Source: Actinomycetota bacterium (GTDB lineage Bacteria; Actinomycetota; Actinomycetes; Nanopelagicales; Nanopelagicaceae). From it: a stretch of 9,297 bases of DNA. The stretch is taken from positions 1-9,297 of the forward strand of contig RFMK01000177.1 of NCBI GenBank assembly GCA_009927705.1, written 5' to 3'. The position numbers and the translations under genes were made by a program. The notes beneath the pieces are model-generated. The model was not told the origin of the DNA, ran no database searches, and worked only from the letters and a program-made list of their open reading frames with translations. Below, one piece after another: positions 1 through 5,160 of this stretch (positions are counted from its first letter, which is position 1; each line of letters opens with the position of its first letter).

Positions 1-40
1 TTTTCGAGTTAATGAAGAATTTAATTATGGAATATTCAGG

Positions 41-123
41 CCGTACAAGATAAATTGGGCATTGGTTTCAAACTGAATAGCGCATATCTTCATGGTAAAC
101 AAGAAAAAAACAAACTCTCAGCG
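41..123. repeat. Direct repeat copy A, downstream of the MerB-like gene
   Basis: This 83-bp stretch matches 866-950 with about 10 substitutions in the first 70 bases plus a 2-base indel, in the same orientation. It lies just beyond the stop codon of the MerB-like gene. The outer arms AAGATA and TATCTT are complementary and could form a stem, but the inner pairing seen in copy B is not preserved. The final bases CTCTCAGCG equal the sequence that in copy B holds the stop of the acetyltransferase gene. Copy A may therefore derive from the 3' end of a lost acetyltransferase gene. Bases 1-40 hold no feature I can name. Confidence 0.8.
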
Positions 124-141
124 ACTGTACGAAACTTTTTT

Positions 142-798
142 CTAATCTAAACCCCAGAAAGATCCGCTTAATCCGACTTCTCTAAAATACTGCAAGGAAG
201 TAGATGGATCTCTACGCTGATACTCCAATTCAAGCCTTCCCTCGTACCAATGTGAAGCAAGTGCCCATAAAGTAGAAAGACCCATCACATAGCCTTCTTG
301 ATTATTTGTTCGGTGTAGCCAAGTTTCAAGGCAACTTTCATTGCAGAAAATTCTTTGGTTGCCACAAGTGTGAACTACATCAACCCACATTTCCTTTGTT
401 GGAATCAGAAAATGAGCAATTTGCTCACCTTGTGGCGGAGTATCTGGATTCACCCGCCAAGCGTGTGCAGAATTGCAATTCGGGCAGGTAGTTGCAACAA
501 CTACTTCTTGAATTAATAAGTTGGGTAGTGCAAACGAGTCCCACGAGCATCCTCCCCACCAGAGTGTCTTGGCTCCCATAACGGAGAACCCCAGCGGTAT
601 AGAAGAGAATGGATGAGCCATGAGAATTTCAAATTCATCATTGATGGCAATATGCCGTGCTTCCGCTAACTTTAGAAGTTCATCTCTAACCTGATCTTCT
701 GAGATATCAAAATAACTGGCAATTTGAGAAACGCTTGGAGCAGTGCCAAGGTGACTAAACTGCTTATATACATATAAGCGAATCTCTTTCGTTAACAC
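142..798 (-). CDS. Organomercurial lyase (MerB)-like protein
   Basis: A 218-aa protein resembling the alkylmercury lyase family, which cleaves carbon-mercury bonds in the cytoplasm. Residues 1-60 look like a winged-helix domain, as at the MerB N-terminus. The motif GGCSWDSFALP supplies C84 and D87, with the same C-x-x-D spacing as the catalytic Cys96/Asp99 of plasmid MerB. C152 in IFCNESC is a candidate for the second catalytic cysteine (Cys159). Extra cysteines at 105 and 108 (CPNC), 145 and 156 are not part of the classical active site and could bind a metal. No merR, merA or transporter gene is nearby, so a role in mercury resistance is unproven; many MerB-like proteins have unknown substrates. 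The start is GTG with no Shine-Dalgarno sequence, but a TAATCT box lies 6 nt upstream, suggesting a leaderless mRNA. The gene sits between two direct repeats. Confidence 0.75.
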   Translation of the reverse strand: MLTKEIRLYVYKQFSHLGTAPSVSQIASYFDISEDQVRDELLKLAEARHIAINDEFEILMAHPFSSIPLGFSVMGAKTLWWGGCSWDSFALPNLLIQEVVVATTCPNCNSAHAWRVNPDTPPQGEQIAHFLIPTKEMWVDVVHTCGNQRIFCNESCLETWLHRTNNQEGYVMGLSTLWALASHWYEGRLELEYQRRDPSTSLQYFREVGLSGSFWGLD

Positions 799-804
799 AT
801 GTTT

Positions 805-810
805 AGATTA
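805..810 (-). promoter_or_regulatory. -10 box of the MerB-like gene (leaderless)
   Basis: On the minus strand TAATCT ends 6 nt before the GTG at 798. That distance would put the transcription start at or next to the start codon. No convincing -35 box and no ribosome binding site are visible. The rest of 799-865 shows nothing else clear. Confidence 0.5.
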
Positions 811-865
811 TCAAAGCAAAGAATTAAACGGTAGATTGTCGATGAAACGGCATCGATCTTACTGA

Positions 866-950
866 CCGAACAAGATATATTAGGAATTGGTTCCAAACTA
901 AATAGCGTATATCTTCTTAGTAAACAACAAAAAAGGACAAACTCTCAGCG
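866..950. repeat. Direct repeat copy B, overlapping the acetyltransferase stop
   Basis: This 85-bp copy is similar to 41-123 at about 85% identity. Its last bases include the TGA of the acetyltransferase gene (945-947). An 8-bp inverted repeat, AAGATATA (872-879) with TATATCTT (908-915), encloses a smaller GGAA-TTGG-TTCC palindrome. It could fold as RNA downstream of the acetyltransferase operon. A T-run follows the stop codon on the minus strand, but no stem precedes it, so this is not a canonical terminator. Confidence 0.8.
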
Positions 951-1484
951 CCTACCAGCAAGAAAATCCTCAACGGATTTCTCAAAGATCAATTCCAAGC
1001 AATCTTCCGGATCGATTTGATCGCCGGTTTGTTTGAATCCAAGTTTGCTAATTATGTGCATCGAGGCTGCGTTTTCTGGCGAAACGGTATAGCGTAAAAT
1101 TTTCACTTCGGGGCGCTTACAAATCATCCGCCACATGCCCAACAGCAATTCTGTGCCAAATCCATTATTTTGTTTCTCGTCAACGATTCCAAAACCTATT
1201 TCAATCATGCCGTTTGGGTCCGGGAAATTGTGGAATCCAGCTGAGCCAATGATCTCTCTAGTCGACTTTAGGACGGCAAGAATAATTCCGATTTCAGCAA
1301 AAGCAGGATTTGCTTTCACTTTTGGGATTCGATGAGGGAGAGGGCTTGGACCTTCAATCAAATGCCTATATGGATTTGTTATGCCGTCCCACTTCGGTTC
1401 TTCATTTCTTTTGAATGAGGCGTAGTTTTCCACGCTCAATGGGATGCCGAAAAGTCTTTCGGTTTCAAACGATGCTCTCTCCAT
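945..1484 (-). CDS. GNAT family N-acetyltransferase
   Basis: A 179-aa protein of the RimJ/RimL-like GNAT type, expected to transfer an acetyl group from acetyl-CoA to an amine. The acetyl-CoA pyrophosphate-binding motif appears as QNNGFG (105-110, the family's Q/R-x-x-G-x-G/A). The later motif SPENAASMHIISKLGF (135-150) is typical of the family's C-terminal half. The substrate cannot be told from sequence. The ATG lies 11 nt after the stop of the upstream VOC gene, with no clear ribosome binding site, so it is probably the last gene of an operon with the two VOC genes. The stop codon falls inside direct repeat B. Confidence 0.85.
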   Translation of the reverse strand: MERASFETERLFGIPLSVENYASFKRNEEPKWDGITNPYRHLIEGPSPLPHRIPKVKANPAFAEIGIILAVLKSTREIIGSAGFHNFPDPNGMIEIGFGIVDEKQNNGFGTELLLGMWRMICKRPEVKILRYTVSPENAASMHIISKLGFKQTGDQIDPEDCLELIFEKSVEDFLAGRR

Positions 1485-1495
1485 ATTGGGAAGCT

Positions 1496-1972
1496 TTATG
1501 AACCTTCGTAGGCGAGTCGCATCTTCTCAAGGTCAATCTTGGTCATCGTCAACATCGCTTGGGTAGCACGTTTTGAGCCTTCGGGGTCGCTTCCGCCGAG
1601 ATACTTCATCATGTCTGGAGAAGTTACTTGCCAAGAAATACCGAACTTATCTTTGAGCCATCCGCACTGACTTTCTTGACCGCCATCTGCTGTGAGTAAA
1701 GACCAATACTTATCAATTTCACCTTGATTGGCACAAGGAATTTGGAATGAGATTGCTTCTGAATGTGGAAATTGTGGCCCACCATTGAGACCAATGAAGT
1801 CACGGCCGAAAATCTTGAAGTTAACAACTATTTCTTCACCCTGCTTATTTCCCGGTGTATCAGTAGGTGCAATCCAGTTGTCTTGAACTGAGCTGTCAGG
1901 AAATATGCTGGCATAGAAGTTTGCTGCATCACGGGCATTTCCGTTGAACCATAAACAGGTCACTAGATTCAT
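1496..1972 (-). CDS. VOC family protein (PhnB-like / 3-dmu-9 methyltransferase-like domain)
   Basis: A 158-aa protein of the vicinal oxygen chelate superfamily, in the group often misnamed 3-demethylubiquinone-9 3-methyltransferase. Family signatures are CLWFNGNARDAANFYASIFP at the N-terminus (6-25), GLNGGPQFPHSEAISF in the middle (61-76) and CGWLKDKFGISWQVTSP near the end (103-119). Members are usually metal-binding dimers with glyoxalase-like folds; their reactions are mostly unknown, and some act in resistance to electrophiles or antibiotics. The ATG is one base after the TAA of the preceding VOC gene, so translation is probably coupled. It belongs to a different subfamily from its neighbour, so this is not a recent tandem duplication. 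Confidence 0.85.
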   Translation of the reverse strand: MNLVTCLWFNGNARDAANFYASIFPDSSVQDNWIAPTDTPGNKQGEEIVVNFKIFGRDFIGLNGGPQFPHSEAISFQIPCANQGEIDKYWSLLTADGGQESQCGWLKDKFGISWQVTSPDMMKYLGGSDPEGSKRATQAMLTMTKIDLEKMRLAYEGS

Positions 1973-1973
1973 A

Positions 1974-2408
1974 TTATGACTTTGCGTAAGAAATCATCCA
2001 CCGAATTCCATACTGGTCTTGGCACGACCCCCAAAGTGCGCCCCAAGGCATCTGCGCTAAAGGTCCGGAATTTTCTGGCGAATTAGTCATGAGGCCGGAA
2101 TAAATTCTTTGAGCTTCTTCTTCAGAGTCAAGATCGAGTGAGATAGTGACATTGTTTCCAACTTGAACTTTGTGTCCCATGGAAGCAATCATGTCTGTGG
2201 CCATCAATACATGGCCATTTGTTATTGGGAGTTGAACGTTCATTATCAGATTTGATTCAGCTTCAGATAGCGCAGGCGCTCCCGCAGGGCGCGGCATATC
2301 CCTCATTCGCGTAAGGCTTGTGAATTCTGTGCCAAATATTTTCTTATAGAAGTTGAAGGCTTCCTCAGTCTTTTCCATGAAATTAAGGTAAGTGTTTACT
2401 CGAGACAT
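1974..2408 (-). CDS. VOC family protein (PhnB-like glyoxalase)
   Basis: A 144-aa PhnB-like VOC protein. Visible signatures are the N-terminal YLNFMEKTEEAFNFYKKIFG (7-26), the HVLMATD strand (66-72) and the C-terminal WGALWGSCQDQYGIRWMIS (122-140), equivalent to the WGxxxGxxxDxFGxxWM signature of PhnB proteins. The name PhnB comes from linkage to phosphonate operons in other bacteria and implies no phosphonate role here, since no phn genes are present. It is probably the first gene of an operon with the following VOC and GNAT genes. There is a weak AGGG before the start, and a TAGGGT box 6 nt upstream fits a leaderless start better. Confidence 0.87.
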   Translation of the reverse strand: MSRVNTYLNFMEKTEEAFNFYKKIFGTEFTSLTRMRDMPRPAGAPALSEAESNLIMNVQLPITNGHVLMATDMIASMGHKVQVGNNVTISLDLDSEEEAQRIYSGLMTNSPENSGPLAQMPWGALWGSCQDQYGIRWMISYAKS

Positions 2409-2414
2409 AGAAAA

Positions 2415-2420
2415 ACCCTA
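2415..2420 (-). promoter_or_regulatory. -10 box for the VOC-VOC-GNAT operon
   Basis: TAGGGT on the minus strand ends 6 nt before the ATG at 2408, the same spacing as at other starts in this window. It lies in the 49-bp gap after the copper monooxygenase gene, so the operon may have its own promoter. No strong -35 box is seen. Confidence 0.45.
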
Positions 2421-2457
2421 TCAGCAAGTATTTCTGGCGAATAAATTTGGGTCGTGC

Positions 2458-3720
2458 TCAGCCGCGTGAAACTGAGAGAATCCCGAGGCACATCTCATCT
2501 GAAGAGCCTTCGCCCCATGTCACATAACGGGGAGGTAAGTTTTTGAGTGAGGGAATTAATTGTCGGACCTTTGGGTCATGCGTGCATTCGATACGGATTA
2601 CATCGCCTTGTTTCACTTCGAGTGGCGTCTTTAGGGGAATAGGTGATTGATCATCGAAGTCATACTTTTCAACGTTAATAATCACTTGTTCACGTGAAGT
2701 TCCAGGATTCAGCGTCATTTTCAGTTTGCGACCGAGAAGATGCATGTGGGGAGCTGCAGTAACGATTGTGTAATTAGAGCGTACTTTTTGGTCACATTTA
2801 GTCACAACATCGGGCTGCGGGAAGAAAGGATTCTTTCCACACATGGCAGCTATTCCTAAGAGTTCGAGTTCGGCGCCACCCTTTGTGCGTTTTGATAAAT
2901 CCTTCACCGCTTCTGTGCGATCACAGAGCTGACCGGTAACGCCTTCAGGACATGCGAGTTCTACAGGAGCAGCGAAGAGTTCAATATTCAATGGTTTTAC
3001 TGTTGCGTCGGCGACAGGAACTGCCTCGATCACGATCTTTGATTGATCTGTTTCGATTTTCCCACCTGTAGCCGCAAGTAAGTTGTAATGAACTTGGAGA
3101 ACAAACTGCTCATCTTTGTTGAATGGAATTCCATATCCACTGGGAGGCAAGTCTTTACCACGGCCTGGCGCCCACGCACTTATCCATGGCGAAGTGACGA
3201 ATGAGGTGAACATTCCTCCAAGACCAGAACCACCGAAGCATGGCCATCCCGTTCCAGAAGCATCGAGAGTCTTTGCTTCTTGAAGATTTGCTTCAGAGAC
3301 TCGGAAAATGATGGCGTGATGAACATAGTTTTTTCTTTGCGGAATGAATTCAATGGATTGAATGATTGAATCTTCGGCCACCTTTGGATCTAGCAAGAAG
3401 CATCGGTAGTCGTCATAGCCATTTGCTGGCGCAACGGGTAAATGTGCCTTTGCCATTTGTACTGAATAGATCTTGCCCTTTGGATTTGTGGGCGAAGGTG
3501 TTGTTGTGGGAGTTGGAGAAGGAAGTGCACTCTTGATTGGCGTTCCTTTGTCCCATACACGCTTTGAGCCGCTCTTAACACAGGTGAATTTCTTGCTTTG
3601 AAAATTCTGAGTCATGCCAAGTTTTGTGCAAGCAGCTCCGGCTTTAGGGGAGGGAGCAGCAATTGATGAAGACATTCCGACGAGCAGTACTAAAGATGCT
3701 GCTATCGCCCGAATTCTCAT
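2458..3720 (-). CDS. Secreted type II copper monooxygenase (PHM/DBH-like)
   Basis: A 420-aa exported protein resembling ascorbate-dependent copper monooxygenases (peptidylglycine hydroxylating monooxygenase, dopamine beta-hydroxylase), which hydroxylate C-H bonds using O2 and two copper sites. Residues 1-22 are a signal peptide. Residues 28-59 form a small module with C31 and C47, followed by a Pro/Thr/Ser linker (66-80). The two monooxygenase domains follow. Copper H ligands would be H134 and H135 (YVHHAIIF) and H211 (QVHYN). Copper M ligands would be H325 and H327 (PHMHLLG) and M410 (SSDEMCLG). All six ligands of the rat PHM pattern are therefore present. A cysteine-containing insertion at about 257-309 lies between the domains. 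The substrate is unknown. The start has no ribosome binding site but a TAAACT box 6 nt upstream. Confidence 0.88.
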   Translation of the reverse strand: MRIRAIAASLVLLVGMSSSIAAPSPKAGAACTKLGMTQNFQSKKFTCVKSGSKRVWDKGTPIKSALPSPTPTTTPSPTNPKGKIYSVQMAKAHLPVAPANGYDDYRCFLLDPKVAEDSIIQSIEFIPQRKNYVHHAIIFRVSEANLQEAKTLDASGTGWPCFGGSGLGGMFTSFVTSPWISAWAPGRGKDLPPSGYGIPFNKDEQFVLQVHYNLLAATGGKIETDQSKIVIEAVPVADATVKPLNIELFAAPVELACPEGVTGQLCDRTEAVKDLSKRTKGGAELELLGIAAMCGKNPFFPQPDVVTKCDQKVRSNYTIVTAAPHMHLLGRKLKMTLNPGTSREQVIINVEKYDFDDQSPIPLKTPLEVKQGDVIRIECTHDPKVRQLIPSLKNLPPRYVTWGEGSSDEMCLGILSVSRG

Positions 3721-3726
3721 AAAAGT

Positions 3727-3732
3727 AGTTTA
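3727..3732 (-). promoter_or_regulatory. -10 box of the copper monooxygenase gene (leaderless)
   Basis: TAAACT on the minus strand ends 6 nt before the ATG at 3720. It lies in the 15-bp gap after the DUF1801 gene, so any -35 box would be inside that gene's 3' end; none is convincing. Read-through from the upstream gene is also possible. Confidence 0.45.
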
Positions 3733-3735
3733 GGG

Positions 3736-4323
3736 CTATTGCTTAAATGAAATCTTCTTTCGGCGCATTTCCCTTTTGATTATCGCCGAAGCCTTAGGCC
3801 CCATGGCATGTATTTTCATGAAATCGGATTCAGTCCATTTTTTGAGGTCGCTTAATTTAAGGACATTGTTATCAACCAGCCCTCGTCGTGCTGGCGCAGC
3901 AATTCCCAGCAATTTCCAATATCCATCAAGTTTTGAATATTTTGAGGTATCGATTTTCCCGGTTTTGACTGGACATTGAGAGATTCGGGCACGAATCAAC
4001 TTCTTAATCAATGTCTTCGATAGCGGTTTATCTATCGGCACGTGAATAGCACTTTTAGTGTGGGGAAAGTTCTTTAGTTCTTTTGGAAATAACCGGAGGA
4101 CCGAACCACTGAAGGGGTAGTAGCCAACATGATTCTTAGCGTGAAGAATTCCAGCAACAATATTCCCATCGAATTTGAAAGCGGGCATGCCGTAGCTCAC
4201 AACCTCTTCTGCTTGCGGAATGATCTCAAGAATGGACTTTCTCATTGCAAGCATCGTGTGGCGATGAGGCAGCGGCGCAGACTTATAGATTGCTTGAACT
4301 CGCGCTTTGTTGGGTGACGCCAC
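3736..4323 (-). CDS. DUF1801 protein with C-terminal helix-hairpin-helix-like domain
   Basis: A 195-aa protein. Residues about 20-115 match the DUF1801 (YdhG-like) family, including the signature EEVVSYGMPAFKFDG (39-53) and VGYYPFSG (66-73). The fold is frataxin-like, and the Bacillus member Fra has been linked to iron delivery for Fe-S assembly; most members are uncharacterised. Residues about 139-187 (LGIAAPARRGL..., IHAMGPKAS) resemble the C-terminal domain of RNA polymerase alpha, a helix-hairpin-helix fold that can bind DNA or protein. This two-domain layout occurs in other DUF1801 proteins. The start is GTG. A purine-rich AGGAAG lies 12 nt upstream, too far to be ideal, while TAAAAT sits 6 nt upstream, so leaderless translation is likely. 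It diverges from the operon starting at 4384. Confidence 0.85.
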   Translation of the reverse strand: MASPNKARVQAIYKSAPLPHRHTMLAMRKSILEIIPQAEEVVSYGMPAFKFDGNIVAGILHAKNHVGYYPFSGSVLRLFPKELKNFPHTKSAIHVPIDKPLSKTLIKKLIRARISQCPVKTGKIDTSKYSKLDGYWKLLGIAAPARRGLVDNNVLKLSDLKKWTESDFMKIHAMGPKASAIIKREMRRKKISFKQ

Positions 4324-4329
4324 GCATCG

Positions 4330-4357
4330 ATTTTACTTCCTGGGAGCATTGCGCCAA
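4330..4357 (-). promoter_or_regulatory. Divergent promoter, minus-strand side (DUF1801 gene)
   Basis: On the minus strand TTGGCG (4352-4357, 4 of 6 matches to TTGACA) is followed after 16 nt by TAAAAT (4330-4335), and after 6 more nt by the GTG start. The -35 hexamer overlaps that of the opposite promoter. Confidence 0.5.
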
Positions 4358-4376
4358 GAACTTCTCACAGTAAAGT
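4349..4376 (+). promoter_or_regulatory. Divergent promoter, plus-strand side (micro-ORF operon)
   Basis: TTGCGC (4349-4354) is a weak -35 candidate. It is followed after 16 nt by TAAAGT (4371-4376), and after 7 nt by the ATG at 4384. The overlap TTGCGCCAA (4349-4357) is shared with the opposite promoter, so the two may compete or share a regulator. Confidence 0.45.
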
Positions 4377-4383
4377 TCAGGCT

Positions 4384-4470
4384 ATGGGTACAGTTCTTTA
4401 TATCTTAGGTGTTTTCCTGCTCTGCCTCGCATGGGGTTGGGGTTTTACCAGTCTTATTGATAAGGATTAA
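4384..4470 (+). CDS. 28-aa small membrane protein, first gene of operon
   Basis: A very short ORF encoding a hydrophobic stretch (VLYILGVFLLCLAWGWGF, residues 4-21) ended by the charged tail DKD. It would form a single transmembrane helix. No Shine-Dalgarno sequence is seen, but a TAAAGT box 7 nt upstream makes a leaderless mRNA plausible. The stop codon is 2 nt before the next ATG, and its last codons contain that gene's ribosome binding site, so translation of the two is probably coupled. I recognise no family. The role is unknown; a small membrane partner of the following Cys-rich protein is one possibility. Confidence 0.6.
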   Translation: MGTVLYILGVFLLCLAWGWGFTSLIDKD

Positions 4471-4472
4471 CC

Positions 4473-4586
4473 ATGTCTGAATCAAATGATGCGTTCCAAT
4501 GTCCATGTGGTTGTCCGCCAAATAATTGCACTTGTTGCTGTTCAAAGCCCCAGGGCTGTGGGCACCGCCCAGCGCGCGAGGGCTAG
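4473..4586 (+). CDS. 37-aa cysteine-rich, metallothionein-like small protein
   Basis: This ORF encodes eight cysteines in 37 residues: C10, C12, C14, C19, C21, C22, C23 and C29, plus H31. The core is CPCGCPPNNCTCCC. Such C-x-C and CCC clustering suggests metal-thiolate binding, as in metallothioneins, but the order does not match a family I know, and a zinc- or copper-binding peptide or a disulfide-rich peptide are alternatives. There is no signal peptide, so it should be cytoplasmic. A strong ribosome binding site, AAGGA (4462-4466), lies 6 nt before the ATG. The stop is 3 nt before the GTG of the DUF4287 gene, whose own GAGGG site lies inside this ORF. This packing on both sides argues that it is a real gene. 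Confidence 0.7.
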   Translation: MSESNDAFQCPCGCPPNNCTCCCSKPQGCGHRPAREG

Positions 4587-4589
4587 AAA

Positions 4590-5147
4590 GTGCCAATAGA
4601 TAAACACGATCGCGCTTCACATTTCCCGAAAATTGAGGCTAAGTATGGCCAGCCAATGAAGTACTGGTTTGAGGTGATGAAAGATTTAACGGATAAGAAG
4701 TACCCAGAACAAATTGCCTATCTGAAAGAAGAGCATGGATTTAGCCAAGCTCACGCTAATGCACTTGTGATGTATTCCCGAGGTTCCAAAAGCTCACGCA
4801 GGTTTGATGATTTCGCTGGTTTTCTTGAGAAACATGATGCCGTCAAACAGAAAACTGTCAAGAAGATATTTCGAGTAATCCAAAAGGAGTACCCAAAGCT
4901 AGAACTGGTTATTGCTTGGAACCAGCCAATGCTGAAGTCTGGCAAGGACTATGTGTTCGGAGTTTCTGTGCTGAAGAACCATATTTTGATCGCGCCGTTT
5001 AATGCCAAAGTGTTGATTTCTATGAAGAAAGAACTTGATACGTATAAAGTAAATAAGAAGACGGTTCAGGTACCGGTCGACTGGAAGGTTGAAGAAAAAT
5101 TATTGCTAAAAATGATTTTGTTAAATTTGAAATCGCTAAAGAAGTAA
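4590..5147 (+). CDS. DUF4287-DUF1801 protein
   Basis: A 185-aa protein. Residues about 10-62 (KIEAKYGQPMKYWFEVM..., YLKEEHGFSQAHANALV) match DUF4287. Residues about 78-180 match the DUF1801 frataxin-like fold, with the degenerate signature IAWNQPMLKSG (108-118) in place of the usual YGMPAFK. The function is unknown; an iron-handling role is only suggested by the fold. The start is GTG with GAGGG (4577-4581) 8 nt upstream. It is the third gene of the operon, 3 nt after the Cys-rich ORF. Its TAA abuts the stop of the convergent cytochrome b5-like gene with no gap. The C-terminal 20 residues are Lys/Leu rich. Confidence 0.85.
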   Translation: MPIDKHDRASHFPKIEAKYGQPMKYWFEVMKDLTDKKYPEQIAYLKEEHGFSQAHANALVMYSRGSKSSRRFDDFAGFLEKHDAVKQKTVKKIFRVIQKEYPKLELVIAWNQPMLKSGKDYVFGVSVLKNHILIAPFNAKVLISMKKELDTYKVNKKTVQVPVDWKVEEKLLLKMILLNLKSLKK

Positions 5148-5160
5148 TTACTTCGTAAGC
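5135..5160. repeat. Palindrome centred on two abutting stop codons
   Basis: A perfect 14-bp palindrome, GAAGTAATTACTTC (5141-5154), extends to a 26-bp imperfect one (11 of 13 positions pair). Its centre is exactly the junction between the TAA of the plus-strand gene and the TAA of the minus-strand gene. It could fold in both transcripts and act as a weak bidirectional terminator or 3' end stabiliser, but it is AT-rich with no U-tract on either side. Confidence 0.6.

Noticed and set aside
925..947. Rho-independent terminator after the acetyltransferase gene
   Set aside because: A T-run exists on the minus strand but no stable stem precedes it.
866..950. Integron attC site downstream of single-gene cassettes
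   Set aside because: The ends lack paired RYYYAAC and GTTRRRY boxes; ACCGAAC at one side is near but the partner is absent.
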